NCBI GenBank assembly: GCA_964638815.1
Contig: CAZXBB010000214.1
Span: forward strand, 1-22,515
Length of the DNA stretch: 22,515 nt
DNA from: CAZXBB01 sp964638815
GTDB lineage: Bacteria > Planctomycetota > Phycisphaerae > Phycisphaerales > SM1A02
Reading direction: 5' to 3'
The notes under the pieces are model-generated. The model had not been told where the DNA came from. It did not search any database and was given only the letters and a program-made list of their open reading frames with translations. Below, piece after piece: positions 1-7,214 of the stretch; within the stretch, counting starts at the first letter, position 1; the number at the start of each line of letters is the position of its first letter. The position numbers and the translations under genes were made by a program.

Positions 1-2
1 AC

Positions 3-80
3 GGGTTCGTCACCTTCCAGGACCTCCTGATCGTCCTGGGGGCGTGGGGGGGGTGCGATGATCGCCTAGCAGCCCGTTGA
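3..80 (+). CDS. C-terminal end of a dockerin-tailed protein (partial, 5' end outside window)
   Basis: Only the last 25 codons are in the window. They read GFVTFQDLLIVLGAWGGC followed by a short tail DDRLAAR and a TGA at 78-80. The 'F.DLLIVLgaWG.C' pattern is the second half of the dockerin-like calcium-binding repeat that closes many secreted planctomycete proteins, so this was probably an exported or surface protein. The stop codon lies inside the left terminal inverted repeat of the mobile element that starts at 66-68. The last few residues are therefore encoded by the element, and the original stop was probably just upstream or was replaced. Function of the missing body is unknown. Confidence 0.7.
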   Translation, partial: GFVTFQDLLIVLGAWGGCDDRLAAR

Positions 81-232
81 AGAACTGGAACGCCGCCGGA
101 GCACGATCATTTCCGCCGTGGACGGCGTCGCCAAACCTCGCGGTATCGGCCAATACGGCGTCGGTTCGGCTCCTTGCCACGACGAAAAGCATCGCACTCG
201 GGCAACGCCCCAGTTCTTCAACGGGCTGCTAG
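66..232 (+). mobile_element. MITE-like element, copy 1 (20-bp perfect terminal inverted repeats, CTAG at both ends)
   Basis: The left end 68-87 reads agcagcccgttgaagaactg and the right end 211-230 is its exact reverse complement. Including the flanking CTAG on both sides the inverted match extends to 23 bp (66-88 and 210-232). The element is 163 bp from AGCAGCCC to GGGCTGCT and has a near-identical second copy at 17348-17511 in the same orientation. It is too short to code for a transposase, so a non-autonomous element mobilised in trans is the best reading. CTAG may be a 4-bp target duplication; this is inference, and some DDE transposase groups such as IS5 do use YTAR targets. The minus strand stays open through the right end (ending QFFNGLL), but I do not call a gene. 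Confidence 0.8.
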
Positions 233-359
233 CCGGAATGGCGCGAGGGTTCGCGGCGCCTGCGGGCACTTCTTCCTGCGGCGCGACGTCGCGCGGCGCG
301 GCGACCGTCGTCGCCGGCCGGACCGCGACGGGCGCCTCCTGGACGAAAGGAACCCAATC

Positions 360-1226
360 GTGCACACGTCACTCCTCACCGCAACGCTCGCTGCGGCCTT
401 CACCGCGCCGGTCGCCGCCCAGCAATGGCTCGACGACTTCCTCGACGGCAGCGCCATCGACGGCGTGCCGGTCATGTGGGTCCCGTCTCCCGCCTTCGGC
501 GGGGAGTTCACGGTCACGGACGGTGACATGGTCATCACGATTCCGGCGGGCGCATCGCCGGCGATCTCGTCTCCGCGCGTGCCGATCAACTTCCCCGCGG
601 GCGCGTCGGTGCGGGCGCGCATGGTCGCATTCAACGGCCCGGGGCGCTTCACCGTCGCCTTCGCGGACGAGCCGACCGGCATCAAGGGTTACGTCGCCTC
701 GTTCTCCACCTGCAGCGGCGGGCGCATCGAGCTATTCCGCGGCGACGTGGCCGGGTCCATCGTGTTCCTCGGCGTGGTGCCGTGGCCGCACTATTCCCCG
801 CTCGACGAGCACATCATCCAGCTCGACGTCTTCGACGGCGTGGTGTCGGCGCGCGTCTGGAGACCGGGCGAGCCTTTTCCCGAGCCGCAGGTCTCGGCGG
901 TCGATACGCGCTACGCGTCGGGCGTGGCGTCGATCGCGATCCAGGACTTCGGGTCCGGCAACTGCACGGGCTCCGGGGACTTCACCGACGCCGGGGAGAT
1001 CGTCCGCTACGCGCAGGCGTCCGCGACGCCGCTGACCCACTCGGGCGCCGGCGACGTCAACGCCGACGGCCGCCGCGACTTCGAGGATCTGCTGATCGTG
1101 CTCGCGGAGTGGGGCCCATGCCCGGGCGGCTGTCCGCCGTCGTGTCCGGCGGACGTCGCCCCGGCCGGCGGCGACTGCATGGTCGGGGTGCCGGACCTGC
1201 TCGCGGTGATCGCGAACTGGGGCTGA
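360..1226 (+). CDS. Secreted protein with planctomycete-type dockerin tail
   Basis: I chose the GTG at 360, which follows a GAAAGGA ribosome site by about 7 nt. The resulting 288-residue protein opens with a short signal peptide (TSLLTATLAAAFTAPVAAQ, cleavage near residue 20). An upstream in-frame ATG at 174 lies inside the mobile element and would hide this signal peptide. Residues 23-225 form one domain starting WLDDFLDG, rich in beta-type hydrophobic alternation and ending in RYAQASATPL. It resembles the LamG-like 'DDF.DG' domains common in planctomycete secreted proteins, but I cannot name a ligand. Residues 231-254 (GDVNADGRRDFEDLLIVLAE, then WGPC) and 268-288 (ending VPDLLAVIANWG) are the two halves of a dockerin-like repeat pair; only the first keeps the DxNxDG calcium loop. 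The stop faces the dockerin remnant at 1243. Confidence 0.75.
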   Translation: MHTSLLTATLAAAFTAPVAAQQWLDDFLDGSAIDGVPVMWVPSPAFGGEFTVTDGDMVITIPAGASPAISSPRVPINFPAGASVRARMVAFNGPGRFTVAFADEPTGIKGYVASFSTCSGGRIELFRGDVAGSIVFLGVVPWPHYSPLDEHIIQLDVFDGVVSARVWRPGEPFPEPQVSAVDTRYASGVASIAIQDFGSGNCTGSGDFTDAGEIVRYAQASATPLTHSGAGDVNADGRRDFEDLLIVLAEWGPCPGGCPPSCPADVAPAGGDCMVGVPDLLAVIANWG

Positions 1227-1242
1227 GAGCCGGCGTCGCGCG

Positions 1243-1306
1243 TCACCCCCAGTTGGCGAGAAGCACGAGCACGTCCGCGAAGCTCACCTGGCCGTCGCCG
1301 TTCCTA
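1243..1306 (-). pseudogene. Remnant of a second dockerin-tailed gene (last ~20 codons)
   Basis: Reading on the minus strand, the final codons give NGDGQVSFADVLVLLANWG and a TGA at 1245-1243. This is a textbook planctomycete dockerin half-repeat. Upstream of the NGDG the frame stays open to 1557, but the sequence turns into arginine- and valine-rich low-complexity translation over a tandem repeat and shows no domain. The simplest reading is the stump of a gene whose body was lost. The break lies close to the self-complementary cgtacgtacg at 1314-1323. It converges with the intact dockerin gene that ends 16 bp away, so a duplication and decay of a neighbouring copy is possible. Confidence 0.55.
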
Positions 1307-1604
1307 CGTGGCCCGTACGTACGTGGACCGGCGCGTCTGCATCCGATCGACTTCAGTTGTTCGTCAATCCTCCAATTCCTCAGATCCCGGATCGAGTGCT
1401 CCTTCCGGGCGTTCAACTTTGACTGCGAATCCTCGTTCACGTGAACGCGAACGCGAACGCGAACGTGAACGAACGGCACGGGGGACTCGAGCCGGGATCT
1501 GAAGAATGGGAGAATGCCTGAATAGCGAATTTCGAACGGCACCGGCCGACCTCTCACCCCGTCAGCCCTCTCGACGCAGCCGGCCCGGTTTTACATAACA
1601 TGCA
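1307..1604. other. Intergenic stretch without a recognisable gene
   Basis: Apart from the palindrome and GAACGC repeats at 1434-1472 I see no gene, RNA or terminator here. The minus-strand frame across it is open only as a continuation of the dockerin remnant and is not protein-like. Confidence 0.5.
1434..1472. repeat. Palindrome plus GAACGC hexamer tandem repeat
   Basis: A perfect 14-bp palindrome cgttcacgtgaacg (1434-1447) runs into five head-to-tail hexamers (GAACGC x3, GAACGT, GAACGA; 1443-1472). The repeat sits in non-coding DNA between two converging genes. Role unknown; it is one of several different short repeats at gene junctions in this window. Confidence 0.75.
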
Positions 1605-2723
1605 TTATCGGCGGGTGGCGGGGGGCTTCCGCCGGGAGCAAACGTCCTCGATCGCCGCGTCCAGACGGGCGACCGCCTCGGCGGCACTCGCCGGCTCGAG
1701 GTGCGCGCGGATCGCCTCACGCACCGCGGCGACATCCGCCGGCGGCGTTCGCGGTGAAAGGCCCCGCGCGCACGCCGGCAGCAGCTCGGGGTAGCTCAGC
1801 CGGTCCGGCAGCCACGGCAGGCAGCCCGCCAGCATCGCCTCGACGACCGCGATCCCGAAGAACTCGTGCTCCGCGGTCGAGAGCACCCAGTCGCAGCCGG
1901 CGAGACGCTCCCAGTACCGTTCGCGGTCGTCTTCGAAGCCGATCGCGTCGATCCGGTCGCCGAGTTCGCGCTCGAGCTCTGCGAACTCCGGCGGCGCGCG
2001 GCGGAAGCGCTCGCCCAGGATCGTCCACCTCAGGTTGAGCCGCTCCGTCTCCCGCCGGGCGATCTCGAGGAGGGCGCGGGGCCCCTTGTCGTGCTCCCAC
2101 CGGTGCGGCCAGACGACCCGCACCGGGTTATGTAAAACTCCCGCGTCCGCGTCCGGGCGGGCGAGGTCCGGCGGCGGCGGCTCGACCGGCGGCCAGATCA
2201 CCGTCTCGTTTCGGGCGCGGTCTGCGATCGCGCGCACCGACGGTTCGGGGGCATGCCTGAGCACCTGCGCGATGCCCTCGTCGAACGAGCGCCGGTTCCA
2301 TTCGCTGTTCCAGATCACGAGGTCGGCGACGGCGACGCTCGTCAGGTTCGTCATCGCGAAGTGCACGTCGTGCCGCGGTGAAGACGTCGTCTCGTGCCCG
2401 CGCGGATAGACCGCCTGGTTCTCGTGCATGAAGAGGATCGTCGGCGCGGCCCGGTGCGACGCGGGCAGGGACGCGACCAGGTCGCCCAGGCTCAGGAGCG
2501 ACGTGGCGAAGATCGCGTCGGCGGGTCGCTCGAAGGCGCCCCCCTCCCCCGCCTCCCGGACGAGGACGGGCGCGGCGAGTCTCATGCGCCACTTCCACGC
2601 CCGGGGCGGCGCCGTGAACCACGTCCATTCGTGACGCGAGCGGCGGGTGATCGAAATGCGGACGGCGCGGTGGGACCCGCCGTCGTAGGGCTCGAAGGCG
2701 AGGATGCGCAGGGGCCTCGTCAC
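1605..2723 (-). CDS. tRNA-queuosine alpha-mannosyltransferase (QTMAN/GTDC1, DUF3524 family)
   Basis: This 372-residue protein has the two-part architecture of the GTDC1 glycosyltransferase-like family, whose animal member attaches mannose to queuosine at the anticodon wobble base of tRNA-Asp. The N-terminal DUF3524 part is recognisable by EPYDGGSHRA (11-20), FTAPPRAWKWRMR (about 36-48), 'FATSLLSLGDLVA' and FMHENQAVYP. The C-terminal GT-B part has WPHRWEHDKGP and STAEHEFFGIAVVEAMLAGC followed by a 'YPELLP' motif, as in family 4 transferases. The start is a GTG at 2723; no clear Shine-Dalgarno is visible. It is divergent from the Fur-type gene with only 31 bp between them, so the two may share a control region. 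Substrate in bacteria is inferred from the family; a general GT4 enzyme is the alternative. Confidence 0.8.
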   Translation of the reverse strand: MTRPLRILAFEPYDGGSHRAVRISITRRSRHEWTWFTAPPRAWKWRMRLAAPVLVREAGEGGAFERPADAIFATSLLSLGDLVASLPASHRAAPTILFMHENQAVYPRGHETTSSPRHDVHFAMTNLTSVAVADLVIWNSEWNRRSFDEGIAQVLRHAPEPSVRAIADRARNETVIWPPVEPPPPDLARPDADAGVLHNPVRVVWPHRWEHDKGPRALLEIARRETERLNLRWTILGERFRRAPPEFAELERELGDRIDAIGFEDDRERYWERLAGCDWVLSTAEHEFFGIAVVEAMLAGCLPWLPDRLSYPELLPACARGLSPRTPPADVAAVREAIRAHLEPASAAEAVARLDAAIEDVCSRRKPPATRR

Positions 2724-2754
2724 GATCGTGAGGGTAGCAGGCTAGACTGGGGCG

Positions 2755-3276
2755 ATGCCCGCCAGAGACGAGCCAACCGAACTCCCGCTGCCCGCGCCGG
2801 GCAGCCGGGAGGCGGCCGCCATGGCCCCGTTGTGCGCAGTGTTCCGGCGGTACCTGAAGTCGCTGAACCTCAAGTACACGCCGGAGCGCGCGGACATCCT
2901 CAACGCGATCATCGAGCTCGACGGCGTGTTCGAGGTCGAGCAGCTCCTGGCCGATCTCCACAGCGACGGCAACCGCGTCTCCAAGGCCACGGTCTACCGC
3001 ACGATCAAGCTGCTCCAGGAGGCGGGGATCATCACGCAGGCGCTCTTCGACGCGAAGCAGTCGCATTACCAGCTCATCTACGGCAAGGCGCCGCGCGACT
3101 ACATGGTGTGCATGGAGACGGGCCGCTCGATCGAGTTCGCGGCGCCGCAGCTCGCGGAGCTCTCGCAGCGCATCTGCGCCGAGCACGGCTGGCAACCGAT
3201 CGGTCACCGTTTCCAGATCTACGCGCTGAGCCCGGAGGGCCGGCGTCGCCGCGAGGCCGAGGATGGGTCGCCATGA
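2755..3276 (+). CDS. Fur-family transcriptional regulator with altered metal-site motif
   Basis: 173 residues. After a 25-residue extension, residues 28-97 form the Fur winged helix: RRYLKSLNLKYTPERADIL, then LLADLHSDGNRVSKATVYRT (recognition helix) and IKLLQEAGII. Residues 104-160 are the dimerisation domain (HYQLIYG..., then SIEFAAPQLAELSQRI and a terminal HRFQIYALSPEG). The usual 'HHDHLIC..CG' signature is RDYMVCMETG here (114-123): the HDH histidines are Arg and Tyr, and no CxxC zinc pairs exist. A metal response like that of Fur or Zur is therefore uncertain. ATG at 2821 is a possible later start that removes the extension. Regulated genes are unknown; the divergent mannosyltransferase promoter 31 bp away is the nearest candidate. 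Confidence 0.85.
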   Translation: MPARDEPTELPLPAPGSREAAAMAPLCAVFRRYLKSLNLKYTPERADILNAIIELDGVFEVEQLLADLHSDGNRVSKATVYRTIKLLQEAGIITQALFDAKQSHYQLIYGKAPRDYMVCMETGRSIEFAAPQLAELSQRICAEHGWQPIGHRFQIYALSPEGRRRREAEDGSP

Positions 3277-3295
3277 CAATGAGGGCGCGGCCCCG

Positions 3296-3367
3296 GCGAT
3301 GACCCGGCGCGATGACCCGGGGCGATGACCGGCGCGATGACCCGGCGCGATGACCCGGGCGATGCCC
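3296..3367. repeat. Tandem repeat of GCGATGACCCGG (12-13 bp unit)
   Basis: Five units start at 3296, 3309, 3322 (one C shorter), 3334 and 3347, with a partial sixth at 3359. They fill the gap between the Fur-type gene and tsaE. The unit contains ATG, so it creates false upstream starts (for example 3325) in frame with tsaE. Confidence 0.85.
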
Positions 3368-3372
3368 AGACC

Positions 3373-3990
3373 ATGATCGAGATCGTCTCCGTTTCCGAGT
3401 CCGAAACACGCGCGATCGCGCGCCGCCTCGCCGCGCGCCTGCGTCCGGGCGACGTCGTCGCGCTGCACGGGGCGCTCGGCGCCGGCAAGACCTGTTTCGT
3501 ACGCGGCCTCGCAGCGGGCCTGGGTGTCGATCCGGCGGAGGTTTCGAGCCCGACCTTCGTGCTCTGTCACGAGTACGAGGGCCCGCTCGTCCGGGGCCGC
3601 CGCGTCGTCCTCGCCCACCTCGACGGGTACCGGCTCGCCGGCGCGGATGAGCTCGAGACGATCGGCTGGGACGAGCTGCTCGCCTCGGCCGACACGATCA
3701 TCGCCGTCGAATGGGCCGAGCGTTTTGGCCCGGCCCTGCCCGAGGAGCACATCGCGGTGACGATCGGGCACGACGACGCGACGACGCGGACGATCACGCT
3801 GTCGGCGCCGCCGGCGCTGGCCGCGCGCACCATCGATCGGCTCGACGCGGAGACGCGAACCGGCAGGTGTCCGATCTGCGGCGAGCCGGTCGATGCCGAC
3901 GGGAGCGCGTTCCCGTTCTGCTCGGGCAGGTGCCGGCTCGTCGACCTCGGGAAGTGGTTCGGGGAGCGCTACCGGCTCGGGGGCGACTGA
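3373..3990 (+). CDS. tsaE: TsaE-YacG fusion: t6A-synthesis ATPase with C-terminal zinc finger
   Basis: I start at the ATG at 3373 (MIEIVSVSES), because the in-frame ATG at 3325 lies in the tandem repeat. The 205-residue protein has a complete TsaE/YjeE domain at 1-150: Walker A GALGAGKT (33-40), the 'SSPTFVLCHEYEG' segment (58-70), HLDGYRL (82-88) and VEWAERFG (112-119). TsaE is the ATPase that recycles the TsaB-TsaD complex making N6-threonylcarbamoyladenosine at tRNA position 37. Residues 166-202 are a second domain, CPICGEPV...FPFCSGRC followed by RLVDLGKWFGERYRL. This is the C-x2-C-x13-C-x3-C treble-clef finger of YacG (DUF329), known as a DNA gyrase inhibitor in E. coli. The join is in frame with no stop. 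It converges on thiL with a 28-bp gap. Confidence 0.88.
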   Translation: MIEIVSVSESETRAIARRLAARLRPGDVVALHGALGAGKTCFVRGLAAGLGVDPAEVSSPTFVLCHEYEGPLVRGRRVVLAHLDGYRLAGADELETIGWDELLASADTIIAVEWAERFGPALPEEHIAVTIGHDDATTRTITLSAPPALAARTIDRLDAETRTGRCPICGEPVDADGSAFPFCSGRCRLVDLGKWFGERYRLGGD

Positions 3991-4018
3991 TAATGATCAA
4001 TGATACTTCCCGCGCCGG

Positions 4019-4939
4019 TCAGGATTCGTGCTGCCACCCGATCTCGTCGCCGTCAACGCGATCGGCGCCGTCGATGAACACGACCCGCGTCGCCGCGCCG
4101 GGGTCCGGCGCCAGCACGCGTCCGACTGCCGTCACCGGCAGCGCGTCGCGCACCGCGCCCGGCACCGCGCCGGTCGCCGCGAAGAGCAGCTCGTAGTCTT
4201 CGCCGTCCCCCGCCGCGCGTCGCCAGTCGAGCCCTTCGCGGGCGGGGATCGCGTGCGCGTCGATCTCGATCCGCACGTCCGAGGCCCGCGCGATGTGCGC
4301 GGCGTCGCGGCCGAGTCCGTCGCTGATGTCGATCATCGCGTGCAGCCGCGCACCGAGCGCGCCGGCGAGCGCCCGCGCCTCGACAAGACGCGGCTCGAAC
4401 GAGAGATGACGCCCGGCCGCGCCGCCGTCCTCGTGCGCGCCACCGAGGAGGCCGGTGACGTAGAGCGTGTCCCCGGCGCGGGCCCCCCCGCGCCGGATCG
4501 CCCCGCCGCGGCCGGGCTCGGCGAGCACCGTCACCGAGCACGTGAGCGGATGATCCGGCGGCCCGTGGATCGAGATGTCGCCGCCGACGAGCGGGCAGTC
4601 GTAGGCGTTCGCCGCCGCCCGCATCGCGTCGAACAGCGCGTTCGCGTTCTCCGATCCGAAGCGGGCCGGGAGCACCACGGCCACGAGCGCGGCCAGGGGC
4701 CGGCCCGCCATCGCGGCGACGTCGCTCAGCGAACGCGTGACGGCCTTGCGCCCGATGAGTGCGAGCGGCGTCACGCCGAGGCGGAAGTGCCGCCCGTCCA
4801 CGACCTGGTCCACGGCGACGAGCAGGTCGCGCCCCTCGAGCCGCACGAGGGCCATGTCATCGCCCGGACCGATCAGGACGCGTTCCGGCGCCGTCGCGCT
4901 CGCGGCATAGATATGGTGGAGAAGGTCGAGCTCTCGCAC
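4019..4939 (-). CDS. thiL: Thiamine-monophosphate kinase
   Basis: 306 residues, normal length for ThiL, which phosphorylates thiamine monophosphate to the cofactor thiamine pyrophosphate in the cytoplasm. The AIRS/PurM-fold motifs appear in order: GPGDDMALV (24-32, nucleotide and Mg binding), VAVDQVVDGRHF (41-52, the family's 'VDmlVEGvHF'), GRKAVTRSLSDVAAMAG (63-79), LVGGDISIHG (117-126), and near the C-terminus MIDISDGLGRDAAHIA and GDGEDYELLFA. The start is a GTG at 4939 giving MRELDLLHHI, the usual ThiL opening. No thiamine pathway partner is adjacent and no TPP riboswitch was recognised upstream. Confidence 0.93.
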   Translation of the reverse strand: MRELDLLHHIYAASATAPERVLIGPGDDMALVRLEGRDLLVAVDQVVDGRHFRLGVTPLALIGRKAVTRSLSDVAAMAGRPLAALVAVVLPARFGSENANALFDAMRAAANAYDCPLVGGDISIHGPPDHPLTCSVTVLAEPGRGGAIRRGGARAGDTLYVTGLLGGAHEDGGAAGRHLSFEPRLVEARALAGALGARLHAMIDISDGLGRDAAHIARASDVRIEIDAHAIPAREGLDWRRAAGDGEDYELLFAATGAVPGAVRDALPVTAVGRVLAPDPGAATRVVFIDGADRVDGDEIGWQHES

Positions 4940-5520
4940 GCCGGAAGTCTACACTCGACGACGACGGCCCCCCTGGCGGTCCGTCACGGCGTACGGGCAC
5001 TGCGAGGGCGGCGTGGCCGACCTGCGGCGGCACGCCGGTTCGGGCAGATGCATCCGGCCTTTCTCGACCCGGTTCGCGCCGCCGGAGCCCTCCCGCGAGC
5101 GAGATTCTGAGCCGGTCCCATGACGGCCACAAATGCTGATTCCATAGCCTGTTGCGCGGCCCCGGCTGCCCCCTGCGCCCCCGGCCGCCCCCCCGCCGCC
5201 CGCAGAAGATTTCAAGGGATCGGCGGCCGGCGTCCGATCATGATGAAGTCACGCGGCACTTGCCGGGAGACGAGCCGGATGGTCCGAGATTCGCACCATC
5301 GACGTGAGGGGAACGGGGGCGTCCGCGAACGCGTGAATTATCGCTCTCGCCACGAACCGGGGGACCGGGCGAGGCGTAGAAGCGGCGGTGGACAACCTTT
5401 CGCTTCGACGGGAAATCCGTGGCGCGGCTGCCCCGTCCTTCTACCTTTGACTTTGATATCGAGGCGGACCGCGGCGTAACCGCCGTTTCCGACCTTTCCT
5501 CCTTTCTTCTTTCTCCTCCT
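4940..5520. other. Long intergenic region without a recognisable gene
   Basis: About 580 bp between thiL and the terminator hairpin at 5521. Open frames on both strands (for example 5120-5479 plus, 4857-5132 minus) translate to Arg/Gly/Pro-rich strings without any domain or periodic pattern and look spurious. I searched by eye for tRNA, tmRNA, RNase P and SRP RNA signatures and found none. The last 28 bp (5493-5520) are pure pyrimidine on the plus strand. A plus-strand non-coding RNA ending at the terminator is possible but not shown. Confidence 0.4.
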
Positions 5521-5558
5521 TCGCCGTCTCAGCCCCGTGCTGAGGCGGCGATTTTTTT
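5521..5558 (+). terminator. Rho-independent terminator, plus strand
   Basis: A 12-bp stem (tcgccgtctcag at 5521-5532 with ctgaggcggcga at 5540-5551, one G-U pair) closes a 7-nt loop and is followed directly by seven T residues (5552-5558). It is oriented on the plus strand, although the nearest gene waaA is on the minus strand with its stop at 5584. It would stop plus-strand transcripts before they run antisense into waaA. A 30-nt homopyrimidine run (5493-5522) leads into the stem. Confidence 0.8.
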
Positions 5559-5583
5559 GGCGGGGGTTTCCGGGGGGAACGCG

Positions 5584-6864
5584 TCATGCGTCGTCGCGCA
5601 CCGTCGCGATCCCGAGGATGCCGCGCACCATCGCGACGTTGCGTCTCGTGGCGCCCTGCTGCGCGCGGATGACGTCGCGTCCGTTCGCGCCGAGCGTCGC
5701 GCGCCGATCGGGATCGGCGAGGAGCTGCGACAGGACGGCGCGCAGCCGCGCGGCGTCGGTGCACACCAGGCCGTCGCCCGCCGCGAGCGCGTCCACGACG
5801 GCTTCGAAATCCGTCACGGCGGGACCGACGATCGTCGCCTTGCCGAGCGCGACCGGTTCCATCATGTCGGACCCGTGCAGGTTCCCGAAGCTCCGGCCGA
5901 CGACGACGACGTCCGCGAGGGCGTACGCGGCGCGCAGCTCGCCGATCGTGTCGAGCAGGAAGCGTCCGGTCGCGCTGCCCCGGTCGCCGCGCGAGCGACG
6001 CGCGCACCCCGGCAGCGCCGCGGCCGCGGCGTCGAACCACTCCGGCTTTCGCGGCGCGCACAGGAGCTGGACACCGTCGGGCGTCGCGTCCCGCAGGAGC
6101 GCGTGCTCGTCGGGCGCCGTCGATCCGGCGACGACGAGCGGACGGCCGCGATCGATGCCCATCGCGGCGGCAAGCTCCGCGGCGCCGGGGACCTCGTCCG
6201 CGATGCAGGCCGTGTCCCATTTCATCGTGCCGGTGACGCGAATCGCGTCCGGACGCATCCCGAGCGCGCGGAAGCGAGCGGCGTAGGTCTCCGTCTGCAC
6301 CGATGCCCGGGCGATGCGCCGGAAGCTCGGGCGCACGAGTGCACGGATCAGGCCGTAGCGGCGCGCGCTGCGCGCCGTCAGCCGCCCGTTGACGATGCAG
6401 ACGGGAACGCCCCGCCGCGCGCACGCCGCGGTGAAGTTGGGCCAGACCTCGAGCTCGGTCAGGACGACCGCCGCCGGTCGGACCCGGCGGAGGAACCGGC
6501 GCACCGCCGGGGAGAAATCGAACGGGTAGCGCACGACCGCGTGCTCGCCGCCGAAGACCTCGACCGCGCGGGCGAAACCGGTGTCCGTCGTGGTGGCGAC
6601 CACGACCTCGCTTCGCGACGCGTCGGCGTCGTCCCCGGTCTCCAGGCGCGCGACCAGCATGCGGATCGCGTTGACTTCGCCCACCGAGACCGCGTGCACC
6701 AGGACGCGGGGCCGCTCCGGTGACGGCGGTGGCAGCGGGTCGCCTCCGCCGAAGCGGCCCCGCCAGTCGGTGCGGATCTTGCCCGTCTTCACCATCCGCG
6801 GAAGCCAGACGGGTGACGTCGCGACCGCGAAGATGAGGTACACCAGATCCACGAGCCAGCGCAT
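5584..6864 (-). CDS. waaA: 3-deoxy-D-manno-octulosonic acid (Kdo) transferase
   Basis: 426 residues, the usual WaaA/KdtA length. The enzyme moves Kdo from CMP-Kdo onto the lipid A precursor at the inner membrane, which implies an LPS-bearing outer membrane. The N-terminal membrane anchor is MRWLVDLVYLIFAVATSPVW. The GT-B N-lobe follows with VLVHAVSVGEVNAI (54-67, containing the family's 'S.GE' catalytic Glu, here E63), then VVVATTTDTGFARA, PFDFSPAVRRFLRRVRP, LTELEVWPNF and VNGRLTARS. The C-lobe has VTGTMKWDT, VVAGSTAPDE, and SFGNLHGSDMMEPVALGKA in place of the common GGHN..EP. No other lipid A genes are adjacent. Confidence 0.93.
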   Translation of the reverse strand: MRWLVDLVYLIFAVATSPVWLPRMVKTGKIRTDWRGRFGGGDPLPPPSPERPRVLVHAVSVGEVNAIRMLVARLETGDDADASRSEVVVATTTDTGFARAVEVFGGEHAVVRYPFDFSPAVRRFLRRVRPAAVVLTELEVWPNFTAACARRGVPVCIVNGRLTARSARRYGLIRALVRPSFRRIARASVQTETYAARFRALGMRPDAIRVTGTMKWDTACIADEVPGAAELAAAMGIDRGRPLVVAGSTAPDEHALLRDATPDGVQLLCAPRKPEWFDAAAAALPGCARRSRGDRGSATGRFLLDTIGELRAAYALADVVVVGRSFGNLHGSDMMEPVALGKATIVGPAVTDFEAVVDALAAGDGLVCTDAARLRAVLSQLLADPDRRATLGANGRDVIRAQQGATRRNVAMVRGILGIATVRDDA

Positions 6865-7083
6865 GGCGGGTGAGTGTACCGCCCGCGCGTCGAGCGTCCC
6901 GCGACGGCAACCGCGTGGGGCGTTGCCACGAAAGGATCATCGGCAACACGGCCCGCACGGACCGGCCGCATACGGAAACGCCGCTCGTGGTCCGGATCGG
7001 CCGCGAAAGAGAATGTCATGTGCCCGAGCGGGGTCTGGACGACCGGCCCGTCGGCGCTTAGGCTGAGGATCCTGCGAGGGGAT
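6865..7083. other. Divergent intergenic region between waaA and the FHA gene
   Basis: With the repeat at 7084-7165 this makes a 350-bp gap. A short minus-strand frame from an ATG at 7019 overlaps the start of waaA, but it has no ribosome site and no recognisable motif, so I do not call it. Promoters for the two divergent genes should lie here; none is convincing by eye. Confidence 0.4.
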
Positions 7084-7165
7084 CGGGATTTGCGGTGGGA
7101 TTCCGGGGGATTCCGGGGGATTCCGGTGGGATTCCGGGGGATTCCGGGGGGGGATTCCGGGGGTC
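7084..7165. repeat. Tandem repeat of GGATTCCGGG (about 10-bp unit)
   Basis: Six clear units (first at about 7098) with spacer changes of one to three G or T, preceded by a degenerate copy (gggatttgcgg). Located 50 bp upstream of the FHA gene start. A single copy of the same core, ggggattccgggg, occurs at 8943-8955 between the two protease-like genes. Confidence 0.85.
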
Positions 7166-7214
7166 GGACCGCTCGGCATGCGCCCGGGCGAATGGTGCCC
7201 GGAGCGACGTACGC

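Noticed and set aside
66..232. Mobile element considered as a small coding gene (minus-strand frame ending QFFNGLL)
   Set aside because: The frame upstream of the shared part shifts between the two copies because of the indel, there is no ribosome site, and terminal inverted repeats explain the conservation.
1588..2138. 12-bp inverted match gttttacataac (1588-1599) and gttatgtaaaac (2127-2138)
   Set aside because: Matches of this length are expected by chance in 22 kb, and one arm is within the coding region of the mannosyltransferase.
4028..5110. 360-codon plus-strand frame across thiL
   Set aside because: Composition is Arg/Val/Asp-rich and it has no motif; thiL on the opposite strand is unambiguous.
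5419..6723. Long plus-strand frame across waaA
   Set aside because: It is the shadow of waaA, whose motifs are complete on the minus strand.
6937..7019. Small minus-strand frame from the ATG at 7019
   Set aside because: No ribosome site, no recognisable motif, and it overlaps the start of waaA.
7084..7165. Repeats considered as a CRISPR array
   Set aside because: Units are about 10 bp with no spacers and no cas genes nearby; the same applies to the other tandem repeats.
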